Translations under genes and position numbers: made by a program
Notes under the pieces: model-generated
What the model was told of the DNA's origin: nothing
Seen by the model: only the letters and a program-made list of their open reading frames with translations
Databases searched by the model: none
Assembly (NCBI RefSeq): GCF_003205295.1
Contig: NZ_QJRP01000003.1
Coordinates: forward strand, 1-64,000
DNA length: 64,000 nucleotides
Direction of reading: 5' to 3'
Origin: Pseudomonas mosselii
GTDB taxonomy: Bacteria > Pseudomonadota > Gammaproteobacteria > Pseudomonadales > Pseudomonadaceae
Part shown: positions 1 to 10,346 of the stretch, piece by piece
Layout: every line of letters begins with the position of its first letter
Numbering within the stretch: position 1 is the stretch's first letter

Positions 1-198
1 GTCCGTGCATGATGGGTGGGGCACGGACTATGGGCGGGCCTTGGTGGCTCGGTGGGGTAGATAGGTCTGCCAGGTACAGGGTATTCCCGGACCGCTCCGG
101 GGCCGGTTGCGCATAACGGTTGCCATGGATGCATGCTCAAAGCGCAATTCGGGTTTATGATGCCAGGCGGCAGACTAAATCCTCACACGGAGTGCGCA
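1..198. other. Upstream region of pip, no gene seen
   Basis: No convincing coding frame is seen here. The first 28 bases hold a perfect 8-bp inverted repeat (GTCCGTGC at 1-8, GCACGGAC at 21-28) around a 12-base loop. It is not followed by a T-run, so it is a weak terminator candidate for a gene left of the window. The pip promoter should lie in this stretch, but no clear -35/-10 pair was recognised. Confidence 0.4.
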
Positions 199-1170
199 AT
201 GCAGACCCTGTACCCGCAGATCAAACCCTACGCCCGGCACGATCTGGCCGTGGAAGCGCCGCATGTGCTGTATGTCGACGAGAGCGGCTCGCCGGAAGGT
301 CTGCCCGTGGTGTTCATCCACGGTGGGCCGGGCGCGGGTTGCGATGCCCAGAGCCGTTGCTATTTCGACCCCAACCTGTACCGCATCATCACCTTCGACC
401 AGCGCGGCTGTGGCCGCTCCACGCCCCACGCGAGCCTGGAGAACAACACCACCTGGCACCTGGTCGAGGACCTGGAGCGTATTCGCGAGCATCTGGGCAT
501 CGACAAGTGGGTGCTGTTCGGCGGCTCCTGGGGCTCCACCCTGGCGCTGGCTTACGCCCAGACCCACCCCGAGCGCGTGCATGGCCTGATCCTGCGTGGC
601 ATCTTCCTGTGCCGCCCGCAGGAGATCAGCTGGTTCTACCAGGAGGGCGCCAGCCGCCTGTTCCCCGACTACTGGCAGGACTACATCGCGCCGATCCCGC
701 CGGAAGAGCGCGGCGACCTGGTCAAGGCCTTCCACAAGCGCCTGACCGGCAACGACCAGATCGCCCAGATGCATGCCGCCAAAGCCTGGTCCACCTGGGA
801 GGGCCGCACCGCGACCCTGCGCCCCAACCCGCTGGTAGTCGACCGCTTCTCCGAGCCGCAGCGTGCCCTGTCGATCGCCCGCATCGAATGCCATTACTTC
901 ACCAACAATGCCTTCCTCGAGCAGGACCAGCTGATCCGCGACATGCCGAAGATCGCCCATCTGCCGGCGGTGATCGTGCATGGCCGCTACGACGTGATCT
1001 GCCCGTTGGACAACGCCTGGGAGCTGCACCAGGCTTGGCCGAACAGCGAGCTGAAGGTGATTCGCGACGCCGGCCATGCCGCCTCCGAGCCCGGCATTAC
1101 CGACGCCCTGGTGCGCGCCGCCGACCAGATGGCCCGGCGCCTGCTCGACCTGCCCCTGGAAGAAGCATGA
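199..1170 (+). CDS. pip: Proline iminopeptidase
   Basis: A 323-residue cytoplasmic alpha/beta-hydrolase of peptidase family S33 that removes N-terminal proline from peptides. Visible motifs are the oxyanion segment HGGPG at residues 41-45, DQRGCGRS at 67-74, the nucleophile elbow GGSWGS with Ser110, and a C-terminal [10 protein letters not shown] segment carrying the catalytic histidine. The frame is open from further upstream, but the ATG at 199 gives the usual family N-terminus (MQTLYPQI) and follows a GGAG-like site. The stop overlaps the dtd start (ATGA), so the two genes are probably translationally coupled. Confidence 0.95.
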   Translation: MQTLYPQIKPYARHDLAVEAPHVLYVDESGSPEGLPVVFIHGGPGAGCDAQSRCYFDPNLYRIITFDQRGCGRSTPHASLENNTTWHLVEDLERIREHLGIDKWVLFGGSWGSTLALAYAQTHPERVHGLILRGIFLCRPQEISWFYQEGASRLFPDYWQDYIAPIPPEERGDLVKAFHKRLTGNDQIAQMHAAKAWSTWEGRTATLRPNPLVVDRFSEPQRALSIARIECHYFTNNAFLEQDQLIRDMPKIAHLPAVIVHGRYDVICPLDNAWELHQAWPNSELKVIRDAGHAASEPGITDALVRAADQMARRLLDLPLEEA

Positions 1171-1604
1171 AGGGGCTGATCCAGCGCGTGCGCGGCGCCC
1201 GGGTGGAGGTGGCGGGGGAAATCGTCGGCGCCATCGACCAGGGGTTGCTGGCGCTGGTGGCGGTCGAGCCTGACGATTCGCCCGAGCAGGCCGACAAGCT
1301 GTTGCACAAGCTGCTGAACTACCGGGTGTTCAGCGACGAGCAAGGCAAGATGAACCGCTCGCTCAAGGATGTCGGTGGCGGCCTGCTGCTGGTGTCGCAG
1401 TTCACCCTGGCCGCCGACACCCGCAACGGCATGCGCCCGAGCTTCTCGACGGCTGCGCCACCGGCTCTGGGCGCCGAACTTTTCGACTATTTGCTGCGCC
1501 AGGCACAGGGTCAGCACCCGGTTGTGGCCAGTGGTCGCTTCGGTGCCGACATGCAGGTGCATCTGGTCAATGATGGCCCGGTAACATTTATGTTACAAAT
1601 ATGA
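1167..1604 (+). CDS. dtd: D-aminoacyl-tRNA deacylase
   Basis: A 145-residue DTD-family enzyme that hydrolyses D-aminoacyl-tRNAs, recycling tRNA and keeping D-amino acids out of protein. The family signatures are present: SQFTL at residues 77-81 and the Gly-cisPro region NGMRPSF at 87-93. The length matches the family. The ATG at 1167 overlaps the pip stop codon, placing both genes in one operon, and a rho-independent terminator follows directly. Confidence 0.96.
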   Translation: MKGLIQRVRGARVEVAGEIVGAIDQGLLALVAVEPDDSPEQADKLLHKLLNYRVFSDEQGKMNRSLKDVGGGLLLVSQFTLAADTRNGMRPSFSTAAPPALGAELFDYLLRQAQGQHPVVASGRFGADMQVHLVNDGPVTFMLQI

Positions 1605-1608
1605 GGTC

Positions 1609-1636
1609 AAAAAACCCTTTGTTTGTCGAAAAACAA
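1609..1636 (+). terminator. Rho-independent terminator after dtd
   Basis: A-rich left arm (AAAACCCTTTGTTT) pairs with AAACAAGGGGTTTT across a short loop, five bases after the dtd stop. The A-tract/T-tract symmetry suits an intrinsic terminator ending the pip-dtd unit. Confidence 0.75.
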
Positions 1637-1711
1637 GGGGTTTTGTACGATAAATAGTTTGTTCAGCCTGATGCGTTGTAACGCGACCTGCTGGATAATC
1701 GCGCGCTGCAT

Positions 1712-1731
1712 GAACCTGCGTTCGCAGGTTC
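1712..1731. repeat. Perfect palindrome upstream of opgG
   Basis: GAACCTGCG and CGCAGGTTC form a perfect 9-bp inverted repeat separated by two bases, about 137 bases before the opgG start. It lies past the dtd terminator, so it belongs to the opgG control region and could be an operator or an RNA hairpin. No regulator can be assigned from sequence alone. Confidence 0.45.
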
Positions 1732-1867
1732 GTTTCACTTTGACTCGAGCATTGTCAGGATCCGTTTGGGGAATCATTAGGCCCTTGCGGGGTCCGAACA
1801 GTGCTCGCCAACCCGGCATTGGTCGCTGGCCGTTGGTTTCATGATCTGTTTTCGGCGAGGATTGCTC

Positions 1868-3604
1868 GTGATTGTAAGCCCCTGTATTGCACCTAGAATC
1901 CCCGGTACCCGGCTGCGCAAGGCCATGTTGGCCGGCGTGGCGCTGGTCGGCCTGTTGAGCGCGGGCCAGCTGTGGGCATTCAATCTGGACGACGTTGCAG
2001 CCAAGGCAAAGGATCTGGCCGGTCAGAAGTTCGAAGCACCGAAGAGCAACCTGCCACCGGTGTTCCGCGACATGAAGTACGCCGACTACCAGAAGATTCG
2101 CTTCCTGCAGGAAAAGGCCGAGTGGGCCAAGGACAAGACGCCGTTCAAGCTGTCCTTCTACCACCAGGGCATGCACTTCGACACACCGGTGACCATCAAC
2201 GAGATCACCGCCAACAAGGTCAAGGAAATCAAGTACGACCCGAGCCGCTTCGAGTTCGGTGACGTGCCGCACGACGCCGACGCTACCAAGAACCTCGGCT
2301 ACGCCGGTTTCCGCGTGCTCTACCCGATCAACAAGGCCGACAAGCAGGACGAGATCATGACCCTGCTCGGCGCCAGCTACTTCCGCGTGGTCGGCAAGGG
2401 CCACCGTTACGGCCTGTCGGCCCGTGGCCTGGCAATCGACACCGCGCTGCCGTCCGGCGAGGAGTTCCCGCGCTTTCGCGAGTTCTGGATCGAAAAGCCC
2501 AAGCCGAACGACAAGCACCTGGTCATCTATGCGCTGCTCGACTCGCCGCGCTCCACTGGCGCCTACAAGCTGACCCTGCGCCCGGGCGAGGACACCCTGG
2601 TCGACGTCAAGTCGCGGGTCTACCTGCGTGACAACGTCAGTCGCCTGGGCATCGCCCCGCTGACCAGCATGTACCTGTTCGGCCCCAACCAACCGTCGAA
2701 AGTCATGAACTACCGTCCGGCCCTGCACGATTCCGAAGGCCTGTCGATCCACGCCGGCAATGGCGAGTGGCTGTGGCGTCCGCTGAACAACCCGAAACAC
2801 CTGGCCGTGAGCAACTTCAGCGTCGAGAACCCGCGTGGTTTCGGCCTGCTGCAGCGCCAGCGCGACTTCAGCGACTACGAAGACCTCGACGACGAATACG
2901 AGAAGCGCCCGAGCGCCTGGATCGAGCCGAAGGGCGACTGGGGCAAGGGTACCGTCGACCTGGTCGAGATTCCGACCGCCGACGAGACCAACGACAACAT
3001 CGTGGCCTTCTGGAGCCCGGAAAAGCTGCCGGAAGTAGGCAAGCCGTTCGAGTACGACTACCGCCTGCGCTGGACCATCAAGGAAGATCAGCTGCACTCG
3101 CCTGAGCTGGGTTGGGTCAAGCAGACCCTGCGCTCCACCGGCGACGTCAAGCAGTCCAACCTGATCCGTCAGCCCGATGGCACCATCGCCTTCCTGGTCG
3201 ACTTCATCGGCCCAAACCTGGCAACCCTGCCGGCCGACACCGCCGTGCGCAGCCAGGTCAGCGTCGGCGACAACGCCGAAGTGGTCGAGAACAACCTGCG
3301 CTACAACACGGAAACCAAGGGCTGGCGCCTGACCCTGCGCCTGAAGGTGCAGGATCCGAAGAAATCCACCGAGATGCGTGCCGCGCTGCTGCGCGACGTT
3401 CCGGTCGAGCAGCCCAAGCCGGCCAAGGATGCCAAGCAGGACAAGGCCGCGGCCAAGCATGCTCACGCCAAGGCCGAGAAAGCCAAGGCCGAGAAGGCTG
3501 CCGAGCAACCCGCCGCCGATGCGGCATCCACCAACGGGACCCCGGCCACCACCGAGAAAGTGCTGACCGAGACCTGGAGCTATCAGTTGCCTGCCGATGA
3601 GTAA
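1868..3604 (+). CDS. opgG: Periplasmic glucan biosynthesis protein OpgG (MdoG)
   Basis: About 578 residues. A periplasmic protein needed for assembly or branching of osmoregulated periplasmic glucans with OpgH. A signal peptide is visible ([23 protein letters not shown]), followed by the mature start [18 protein letters not shown] at 1868 is preferred because GCGAGGA lies just upstream; the frame is open back to 1841. Near the C-terminus a Lys/Ala-rich low-complexity stretch (about residues 505-560) interrupts the fold before a last ETWSYQLP strand. The stop overlaps opgH by 8 bases, so the two are one operon. Confidence 0.95.
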   Translation: MIVSPCIAPRIPGTRLRKAMLAGVALVGLLSAGQLWAFNLDDVAAKAKDLAGQKFEAPKSNLPPVFRDMKYADYQKIRFLQEKAEWAKDKTPFKLSFYHQGMHFDTPVTINEITANKVKEIKYDPSRFEFGDVPHDADATKNLGYAGFRVLYPINKADKQDEIMTLLGASYFRVVGKGHRYGLSARGLAIDTALPSGEEFPRFREFWIEKPKPNDKHLVIYALLDSPRSTGAYKLTLRPGEDTLVDVKSRVYLRDNVSRLGIAPLTSMYLFGPNQPSKVMNYRPALHDSEGLSIHAGNGEWLWRPLNNPKHLAVSNFSVENPRGFGLLQRQRDFSDYEDLDDEYEKRPSAWIEPKGDWGKGTVDLVEIPTADETNDNIVAFWSPEKLPEVGKPFEYDYRLRWTIKEDQLHSPELGWVKQTLRSTGDVKQSNLIRQPDGTIAFLVDFIGPNLATLPADTAVRSQVSVGDNAEVVENNLRYNTETKGWRLTLRLKVQDPKKSTEMRAALLRDVPVEQPKPAKDAKQDKAAAKHAHAKAEKAKAEKAAEQPAADAASTNGTPATTEKVLTETWSYQLPADE

Positions 3605-6164
3605 CTCAAGCGCAAGGCCGGAATCGCTGAGCGAGTACCTGGCCCACCTTCCCCTGAGCGACGAGCAGCGTGCGGAACTCGCCCGCTGCACCTCCTTCAG
3701 CGAGTTGCACCAACACCTGGCGGCCCAACCGGCCGCCGGCACCACCGAGGCCGCCCAGGCTTCGGTGGGCTCCCGTCTTACCGTCGGCAGCGCCGCCGAG
3801 CTGGAAGAAGCCGAGATGCTCGGCGTCGATGCCGGCGGGCGGCTGTGCCTGAAGATCGCGCCGCCGATCAAGCGCACCAAGGTCGTGCCCGAGCCGTGGC
3901 GCACCAACATCCTGATCCGCATGTGGCGCCGCATGACCGGCCGCACCAACGCCCCGCAGCCGCCCAAGCGCGAGCTGCCGCCGGCACGCTGGCGCACGGT
4001 CGGCTCGATCCGCCGCTACATCCTGCTGACCCTGATGATCGGCCAGACCCTCGTCGCCGGCTGGTACATGAAGGGCATCCTGCCGTACCAGGGCTGGTCG
4101 TTCGTCGATCTCGACGAAATTCTCAACCAGCCGCTGTGGGACACGGTGGTGCAGGTGTGGCCGTATGCGCTGCAGACCTCCATCCTGGTCCTGTTCGGTA
4201 TCCTGTTCTGCTGGGTGTCTGCGGGCTTCTGGACCGCCCTGATGGGTTTCCTCGAGCTGCTCACCGGGCGTGACAAGTACAAGATTTCCGGCAGCAGCGC
4301 CGGCAACGAGCCGATCGCGCCCGAGGCGCGCACCGCGCTGGTGATGCCGATCTGCAATGAAGACGTGCCACGGGTGTTCGCCGGCCTGCGCGCCACCTTC
4401 GAGTCGGTGGCTGCCAGCGGCAACCTCGACCGCTTCGACTTCTTCGTGCTCAGCGACACCAACGACACCGACATCGCCGTTGCCGAACAACAGGCCTGGC
4501 TCGACGTGTGCCGTGAAACCAAGGGCTTCGGCCGTATCTTCTACCGCCGCCGTCGGCGCCGGGTGAAGCGCAAGAGCGGCAACCTCGACGACTTCTGCCG
4601 TCGCTGGGGCGGCGAGTACAAGTACATGGTCGTGCTCGACGCCGACAGCGTCATGAGCGGCGAATGCCTGAGCAGCCTGGTGCGCCTGATGGAGGCCAAC
4701 CCGGACGCCGGCATCATCCAGACCGGGCCGAAAGCCTCGGGCATGGACACCTTGTACGCACGCATGCAGCAGTTCGCCACCCGCGTGTACGGCCCGCTGT
4801 TCACCGCCGGCCTGCACTTCTGGCAGCTGGGCGAGTCGCACTACTGGGGCCACAACGCGATCATCCGCATGAAGCCGTTCATCGAGCACTGCGCCCTGGC
4901 GCCGTTGCCGGGCAAGGGCGCGTTCGCCGGTGCGATCCTCTCCCACGACTTCGTCGAAGCGGCGCTGATGCGCCGTGCCGGCTGGGGCGTGTGGATCGCC
5001 TACGACCTGCCGGGCAGCTACGAAGAACTGCCGCCGAACCTGCTCGACGAACTCAAGCGCGATCGTCGCTGGTGCCACGGCAACCTGATGAACTTCCGCC
5101 TGTTCCTGGTCAAGGGCATGCACCCGGTGCACCGCGCGGTGTTCCTCACCGGGGTGATGTCGTACCTGTCGGCGCCGCTGTGGTTCCTGTTCCTGGTGCT
5201 GTCGACCGCGCTGCTGGCGACCAACACCCTGATGGAGCCGCAGTACTTCATCGAGCCGTTCCAGCTCTACCCGCTGTGGCCGCAGTGGCACCCGGAGAAG
5301 GCCATCGCGCTGTTCTCCACCACCATCGTGCTGCTGTTCCTGCCCAAGCTGCTCAGCATCATCCTGATCTGGGCCAAGGGCGCCACCGAGTTCGGTGGGC
5401 GCATCAAGGTCACCCTGTCGATGCTGATGGAGATGCTGTTCTCCATGTTGCTGGCACCGGTGCGGATGATTTTCCACACCCGCTTCGTGCTGGCCGCGTT
5501 CCTCGGCTGGGCCGCGACCTGGAACTCGCCGCAGCGTGACGACGACTCCACCCCGTGGAGCGAAGCGGTGCGTCGCCATGGTCCGCAGACCCTGCTGGGT
5601 ATCGCCTGGGCTGCGCTGGTGGCCTGGTTGAACCCGAGCTTCCTGTGGTGGCTGGCGCCGATCGTCGGCTCGCTGGTGCTGTCGATCCCGGTGTCGGTGA
5701 TCTCCAGCCGCACGCGCCTGGGCCTGGCGGCCAAGGACGAGAAGCTGTTCCTCATTCCCGAGGAATACGCTACGCCCCAGGAGCTGCTGGCCACCGACCA
5801 GTACACCCACGAGAACCGCTGGCACGCCCTGCACGACGGCTTCGTCCGTGCCGTGGTCGACCCGCGTCAGAATGCCCTGGCCTGCGCCATGGCCACGGCG
5901 CGTCACGGCCAGGCGGCACCGATCGAGGCGTTGCGTGCCGAGCGTGTGGCCAAGGCGCTGGAAGTCGGCCCGAAAGGCCTGGACCTGAACACCCGCCTGG
6001 CGCTGCTCAGCGACCCGGTGGCGCTGTCGCGCCTGCACGAGCAGGTATGGGCCGGGCACCACGCGGCGTGGATCGATGTGTGGCGGGCGTCCATCGCCAA
6101 CGATCCGCACTCGCCGCTGCTGCCGCTGCATCCGCAGAACGTGGCCCAGCCAGCCTTGGCTTGA
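3597..6164 (+). CDS. opgH: Glucans biosynthesis glucosyltransferase OpgH (MdoH)
   Basis: An 855-residue inner-membrane family-2 glycosyltransferase that polymerises the beta-glucan backbone from UDP-glucose and exports it to the periplasm. The N-terminal cytoplasmic region is followed by transmembrane segments at about residues 140-215. A large cytoplasmic catalytic domain then carries the DADS motif near residue 348 and the acceptor motif RRW near 490. A multi-spanning C-terminal half starts near residue 515. Starts 8 bases inside opgG. The length is normal for pseudomonads. Confidence 0.96.
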   Translation: MSNSSARPESLSEYLAHLPLSDEQRAELARCTSFSELHQHLAAQPAAGTTEAAQASVGSRLTVGSAAELEEAEMLGVDAGGRLCLKIAPPIKRTKVVPEPWRTNILIRMWRRMTGRTNAPQPPKRELPPARWRTVGSIRRYILLTLMIGQTLVAGWYMKGILPYQGWSFVDLDEILNQPLWDTVVQVWPYALQTSILVLFGILFCWVSAGFWTALMGFLELLTGRDKYKISGSSAGNEPIAPEARTALVMPICNEDVPRVFAGLRATFESVAASGNLDRFDFFVLSDTNDTDIAVAEQQAWLDVCRETKGFGRIFYRRRRRRVKRKSGNLDDFCRRWGGEYKYMVVLDADSVMSGECLSSLVRLMEANPDAGIIQTGPKASGMDTLYARMQQFATRVYGPLFTAGLHFWQLGESHYWGHNAIIRMKPFIEHCALAPLPGKGAFAGAILSHDFVEAALMRRAGWGVWIAYDLPGSYEELPPNLLDELKRDRRWCHGNLMNFRLFLVKGMHPVHRAVFLTGVMSYLSAPLWFLFLVLSTALLATNTLMEPQYFIEPFQLYPLWPQWHPEKAIALFSTTIVLLFLPKLLSIILIWAKGATEFGGRIKVTLSMLMEMLFSMLLAPVRMIFHTRFVLAAFLGWAATWNSPQRDDDSTPWSEAVRRHGPQTLLGIAWAALVAWLNPSFLWWLAPIVGSLVLSIPVSVISSRTRLGLAAKDEKLFLIPEEYATPQELLATDQYTHENRWHALHDGFVRAVVDPRQNALACAMATARHGQAAPIEALRAERVAKALEVGPKGLDLNTRLALLSDPVALSRLHEQVWAGHHAAWIDVWRASIANDPHSPLLPLHPQNVAQPALA

Positions 6165-6180
6165 GCCCGTTGCTCCGATA

Positions 6181-6244
6181 ATCGCGGGGCCAGCCCGCTC
6201 CCACGCCATCACAACGGTGCGTGGGAGCGGGCTGGCCCCGCGAT
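6181..6244. repeat. REP pair (type C) after opgH
   Basis: Two 24-base arms (6181-6204 and 6221-6244) are perfect inverse complements with core CGCGGGGCCAGCCCGCTCCC. This is a paired REP palindrome of the pseudomonad kind. It lies between the opgH stop and the ABC transporter and may also help end opgH transcription. Confidence 0.85.
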
Positions 6245-6393
6245 GCTTTCTGGTCGATTTTGGCCAACAAAGTCCCCCACGGCTCTAGGTCCCAGCTCAC
6301 GCATGCGTTAGCATCCGTCCCGATATTGCGCATCGGTCTGTCGGACCGTGCTTACAAGAAAAATCTGCGTACTTCTTGCTAGGGGACTTGGTG

Positions 6394-7194
6394 ATGATTA
6401 AGAAATACCTGTCGCGACTGCTGGTAGGTGCGACCGCCTTGATCGCGGTAACCGCCGCCCAGGCCGGCGCCATCGACGATGCGGTCAAGCGTGGCACCCT
6501 GCGCGTGGGCATGGACCCGACCTACATGCCGTTCGAAATGACCAACAAGCGCGGTGAGATCATCGGCTTCGAAGTCGACATCCTCAAGGCCATGGCCAAG
6601 TCCATGGGCGTCAAGCTGGAGATGGTTTCCACCGCCTACGACGGTATCATCCCGGCCCTGATGACCGACAAGTTCGACTTCATCGGCAGCGGCATGACCC
6701 TGACCCAGGAGCGCAACCTGCGCCTGAACTTCAGCGAACCCTTCATCGTCGTCGGCCAGACCCTGCTGATCCGCAAGGAACTGGCGGGCGAGATCAAGTC
6801 GTACAAGGACCTGAACAACGAGAAGTACCGCCTCACCTCCAAGCTCGGCACCACCGGCGAGATGGTCGCGAAGAAGCTGATCGGCAAGGCCAAGTACCAC
6901 GGCTACGACAACGAGCAGGAAGGGGTGATGGACGTGGTCAACGGCAAGGCCGATGCCTTCGTCTACGACTCGCCCTACAACGTGGTGGCGGTGGAGAAGG
7001 CCGGCGCCGGCAAGCTGGTGTTCCTGGAAGAGCCCTTCACCTACGAGCCGCTGGCCTTCGGCCTGAAGAAGGGCGACTACGACAGCATCAACTACATCAA
7101 CAACTTCCTGCACCAGATCAAGCATGACGGGACCTACGATCGTATTCACGACAAGTGGTTCAAGAGCAAGGAATGGCTGAAGGAAATGGAATAA
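6394..7194 (+). CDS. Amino-acid ABC transporter, periplasmic binding protein
   Basis: A 266-residue family-3 (SBP_bac_3) solute-binding protein. The signal peptide ends at about AQA in residues 1-24, and the mature part begins with the family pattern LRVGMDPTYMPFEM followed by GEIIGFEVDILKAMAKSMG. It delivers a polar amino acid or similar small solute to the permease and ATPase encoded downstream; the substrate cannot be read from sequence. ATG 6394 is chosen because AGGGGA lies 7 bases upstream. A REP pair separates it from the permease gene, which may make the binding protein more abundant than the membrane parts. Confidence 0.92.
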   Translation: MIKKYLSRLLVGATALIAVTAAQAGAIDDAVKRGTLRVGMDPTYMPFEMTNKRGEIIGFEVDILKAMAKSMGVKLEMVSTAYDGIIPALMTDKFDFIGSGMTLTQERNLRLNFSEPFIVVGQTLLIRKELAGEIKSYKDLNNEKYRLTSKLGTTGEMVAKKLIGKAKYHGYDNEQEGVMDVVNGKADAFVYDSPYNVVAVEKAGAGKLVFLEEPFTYEPLAFGLKKGDYDSINYINNFLHQIKHDGTYDRIHDKWFKSKEWLKEME

Positions 7195-7276
7195 GGGTCG
7201 GGCCAAAAGCCTAGACTTTGATCCCAACGCGCAGGTTGGACTGAGGGCGGTAGATCGAGGACAGCGGATGTTTTCG

Positions 7277-7355
7277 CTGGCCTCTTCGCGGGTAAACCCG
7301 CTCCCACAGGGTTTGGCTACATCTGTGGGAGTGGGTTTACCCGCGAAGAGGCCGG
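7277..7355. repeat. REP pair (type A) inside the ABC operon
   Basis: Arms at about 7277-7308 and 7324-7355 are near-perfect inverse complements containing CGCGGGTAAACCCGCTCCCA, with a 15-base loop. It sits between the binding-protein gene and the permease gene of one transporter. REP hairpins at such sites can protect upstream mRNA ends. Confidence 0.85.
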
Positions 7356-7431
7356 CAAGTACAACGCACGCTCCACGGGCTATCGCTAAAGCTCCACCCG
7401 GCGCGTTTCTTTTTTTGTGGAAGTACCCCAA

Positions 7432-8394
7432 GTGATCAAACACAAGAAAGCACAGTGGCCCTGGCATGGGCTGACCGCGCTGGTCCTGGTGGGCCTGGCG
7501 ATCAGCCTGTACCTGGCCACCTCGATGATTTCCTACGAGTGGCGCTGGAACCGCGTTCCGCAATACTTCGCCTACAAGGCCGAGGAAACCCAGCGTGCCG
7601 CCAACCCGGGCACGGTCGAGGAAATCGTGGTGTCCGGCGACAACGCCCGGCTCACCCTGAAGGATGAGAGCGGCGACACACAGGTCATCGAGGTGGCCAA
7701 GGACAGCATGCTGCTGGCCCGTGGTGATGACGTCGCCGAGGGCGATGCCATTGGCGTCACCCGCCACTGGGCCGCCGGCCCCTTGGCCTGGGGCCTGTGG
7801 ACCACGCTGTGGATCTCGGTGATCTCCGGCGCCCTGGGCCTGGTGATCGGCCTGTTCGCCGGGCTGTGCCGGCTGTCGAGCAATCCCACCCTGCGCGACC
7901 TGTCCACGGTGTATGTCGAACTGGTACGCGGCACGCCGCTGCTGGTGCAGATCTTCATCTTCTACTTCTTCATCGGCACCGTGCTCAACCTGTCACGCGA
8001 GTTCGCCGGAGTGGCGGCGCTGGCGCTGTTCACCGGAGCCTACGTGGCCGAGATCGTCCGTGCCGGTGTGCAGTCGATCGCCAAGGGGCAAAACGAGGCG
8101 GCGCGTTCGCTGGGCCTGAACGGTGCCCAGTCGATGCGCCACGTGATCTTGCCGCAGGCGTTCAAACGCGTGCTGCCACCGCTGGCCGGGCAGTTCATCA
8201 GCCTGGTCAAGGACACGTCGCTGGTGTCGGTGATCGCCATCACCGAGCTGACCAAGAGCGGCCGCGAGGCCATCACCACCTCGTTCTCGACCTTTGAGAT
8301 CTGGTTCTGCGTGGCGGGCCTGTACCTGCTGATCAACCTGCCGCTGTCGCACATCGCCAGCCGGCTCGAGCGGAGGCTTGCGCAAAGTGATTGA
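7432..8394 (+). CDS. Amino-acid ABC transporter permease
   Basis: About 320 residues, an inner-membrane permease of the HisM/GlnP type. One N-terminal membrane helix is followed by roughly 80 polar residues (about 40-115) before the core helices start at [14 protein letters not shown]. The coupling-loop signature [23 protein letters not shown] is present. GTG 7432 is preferred over GTG 7417 because GGAAG lies 8 bases upstream. The extra polar segment between helix 1 and the core is longer than in the enteric relatives. The stop overlaps the ATPase gene by 8 bases. Confidence 0.9.
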   Translation: MIKHKKAQWPWHGLTALVLVGLAISLYLATSMISYEWRWNRVPQYFAYKAEETQRAANPGTVEEIVVSGDNARLTLKDESGDTQVIEVAKDSMLLARGDDVAEGDAIGVTRHWAAGPLAWGLWTTLWISVISGALGLVIGLFAGLCRLSSNPTLRDLSTVYVELVRGTPLLVQIFIFYFFIGTVLNLSREFAGVAALALFTGAYVAEIVRAGVQSIAKGQNEAARSLGLNGAQSMRHVILPQAFKRVLPPLAGQFISLVKDTSLVSVIAITELTKSGREAITTSFSTFEIWFCVAGLYLLINLPLSHIASRLERRLAQSD

Positions 8395-9121
8395 AGTCCG
8401 TGACCTGCTTAAAGTCTTCGACACCCGCGGCCAGGTGGTGCGCGCGGTGGACAATGTCACCACCCAGGTCGCCAAGGGCGAGGTGGTGGTGGTGCTGGGG
8501 CCTTCGGGCTCGGGCAAGTCGACCTTCCTGCGCTGCCTGAACGGCCTGGAGCATTTCGACGAGGGCCATGTGGCCATCGACGGCCTGCAACTGGACGACC
8601 CGAAGACCGATATCAACGCCTATCGCCGTGAAGTCGGCATGGTGTTCCAGCACTTCAACCTGTTCCCGCACATGACCGTGCTGGAGAACCTGTGCCTGGC
8701 GCAGAAGGTGGTGCGCAAGCGCAACAAGGCCGAGCGCGAGGCCAAGGCCCGGGCGTTGCTGGAAAAGGTCGGTATCGCGCAGAAGGCCAACGAGTATCCG
8801 TCGCGTCTTTCCGGCGGGCAGCAGCAGCGGGTGGCCATTGCCCGGGCCCTGGCGATGGACCCGAAGGTGATGTTGTTTGACGAGCCAACTTCGGCGCTTG
8901 ATCCGGAAATGGTCGGCGAGGTGCTGGATGTGATGAAGACCTTGGCCCAGGAAGGCATGACCATGGTCTGCGTGACGCACGAGATGGGCTTTGCCCGGGA
9001 AGTGGCGGATCGGGTGTTGTTCTTTGATCACGGGAAGTTGCTGGAAGATTCGCCGCCGCAGCAGTTCTTTGCTGCGCCGAAGGACCTGCGTGCCCAGGCG
9101 TTCCTGCGCCAGGTACTGTAG
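8387..9121 (+). CDS. Amino-acid ABC transporter ATP-binding protein
   Basis: A 244-residue ATPase of the GlnQ/HisP type that powers the preceding permease. Walker [10 protein letters not shown] is at residues 38-46, followed by the Q-loop ([17 protein letters not shown]), the signature LSGGQQQR, Walker [14 protein letters not shown] and the switch histidine in CVTHEM. GTG 8387 is chosen because GGAGG lies 10 bases upstream inside the permease gene. With the binding protein and permease it forms a complete importer. Confidence 0.95.
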   Translation: MIEVRDLLKVFDTRGQVVRAVDNVTTQVAKGEVVVVLGPSGSGKSTFLRCLNGLEHFDEGHVAIDGLQLDDPKTDINAYRREVGMVFQHFNLFPHMTVLENLCLAQKVVRKRNKAEREAKARALLEKVGIAQKANEYPSRLSGGQQQRVAIARALAMDPKVMLFDEPTSALDPEMVGEVLDVMKTLAQEGMTMVCVTHEMGFAREVADRVLFFDHGKLLEDSPPQQFFAAPKDLRAQAFLRQVL

Positions 9122-9168
9122 GGGGAGTAGCCGCCCATGCCCGGTAATGGCCGCCTGGCAGCAACGGT

Positions 9169-9195
9169 GTGGGGGCGGTGGACCACCGCTCCCAC
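9169..9195. terminator. Hairpin between convergent genes
   Basis: GTGGGGGCGGTGG and ACCACCGCTCCCAC form a 13-bp stem with almost no loop and one mismatch. It lies between the ATPase stop (9121) and the convergent RHS gene stop (9221). It resembles a degenerate REP and could terminate either strand; neither side has a clear T-run. Confidence 0.45.
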
Positions 9196-9220
9196 GAGCC
9201 CTGTGAAGCTTTAACCAGGG

Positions 9221-10159
9221 CTACTGCCGTATGCGGTAGCTGTCATATGCTGAGTTCCAGTGCTGACGATCAATAGCGCTCACAGCCGCTTGCGCGGTGT
9301 TCAGCGCTTCGAAAAATGCAGTTAGCTCCATAATCTGCAAGGGTAGGAGTTCAGCTATTTTCTGGTGAACTTTGTAAGCGTAGGAAGCATAATCCACGGT
9401 TAATCCGATAATTTCTTCCATTTTTGCCGGGCTGAGATTGAGGTATGCTTGATGCGCCGGCCCGCCTTCACTTGTATAGGGTAGTAGTTGATGTAGTAAA
9501 CGCCCTGCTGTTTGGGTACCGATTTCTCCATTTTGGTATCGCGTCGATATCGACAGCGTCTCTGCGAGTTCGTTTTTTTTGTCGTTAATGCGTCTTAACT
9601 CGTTAGAGAGTTTGTGGATTTCGGATGTTCTGGCCTTATATCTTTCTCTTGTTATGTTTGCGGCGGCTACAGACTTATCTGCATGTGAAATGAGGGTTTG
9701 TTGAGCGAGTTGCTTAAGAGTCGGAACGTTTCCAGACGGGTCGCTATAGTTGATCGGGTCGCCTTTGCAATAGGCATAGGCATTGTAGTTTCGCTGTAAA
9801 AACACCCCGATCCGATCTGGAGAATAAAAACGCATGAGCCTGGGGCTGTAAATACGGTTGCCATGCCCCAGCAGATAAAGGCCTGCCTGCTCCAGGTATT
9901 CGCCGTTATAAGCCAGCAGGTTCTGCGCGCAACCGGGTGGCAGGTCACCATAGGGCGTATAGGCGTTGTTTTGCTGGACTGGGTCCGGGTCGGTCAGCAG
10001 AATCGATTTGGATGAGTCGATCGCCAGCAGTTTGGATTGCGCCAGGGCGTATTGTCGAGCATGCGGTGGACTACCCAGCGCGAAAAATAATTTTTTTGCA
10101 TATCGGAAGTATTTTTTATTCACCTTTGGCGCTCCAGTCATGAAGGGCGAATTCTTCAT
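9221..10159 (-). CDS. Orphan RHS repeat-associated core protein
   Basis: About 312 residues. The RHS core domain is clear at residues 45-144, with the family pattern AYTPYGDLPPG, LAYNGEYLE, YLLGHGNRIYSPRLMRFYSPD and NAYAYCKGDPINYSDPSGN. After the DPSGN junction comes a roughly 168-residue Lys/Glu/Leu-rich helical tail (145-312) of no recognised family; in RHS proteins this position holds a variable toxin or effector. No YD-repeat barrel precedes the core, and no partner immunity gene lies next to it. Base composition is much lower in GC than the neighbours, a sign of transfer. The start is uncertain: ATG 10159 is preferred, and GTG 10222 is also open. Confidence 0.8.
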   Translation of the reverse strand: MKNSPFMTGAPKVNKKYFRYAKKLFFALGSPPHARQYALAQSKLLAIDSSKSILLTDPDPVQQNNAYTPYGDLPPGCAQNLLAYNGEYLEQAGLYLLGHGNRIYSPRLMRFYSPDRIGVFLQRNYNAYAYCKGDPINYSDPSGNVPTLKQLAQQTLISHADKSVAAANITRERYKARTSEIHKLSNELRRINDKKNELAETLSISTRYQNGEIGTQTAGRLLHQLLPYTSEGGPAHQAYLNLSPAKMEEIIGLTVDYASYAYKVHQKIAELLPLQIMELTAFFEALNTAQAAVSAIDRQHWNSAYDSYRIRQ

Positions 10160-10346
10160 GTAGTCTCGTCCAAGTACCGGAGCTCGGAAAACTAACAAAA
10201 ATGTCAGGTCGAGCGAGCCCACGCTGAGTCCCAGACCGGCGGCTTTTCATTCATGCTGTGCATCACGTCCTGCGACATAGCGTTTATCAGGGAAGGTTTC
10301 AGTCGCGAACGCCGATGGACCGGCGCCGCGACGACACTGATCTGCG

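Noticed and set aside
1..28. Inverted repeat at the window start considered as a tRNA acceptor stem or attachment site
   Set aside because: There is no tRNA body or anticodon arm between or beyond the arms; a terminator of an upstream gene is the simplest reading, and the edge limits judgement.
1607..3997. 796-codon minus-strand frame opposite opgG
   Set aside because: It runs through the dtd terminator and antisense to the well-supported opgG; the composition is that of a shadow frame.
3606..6212. 868-codon minus-strand open frame opposite opgH
   Set aside because: It is a GC-rich antisense shadow: opgH has clear family motifs, whereas the shadow protein is His/Gln/Arg/Asp-rich with no domain.
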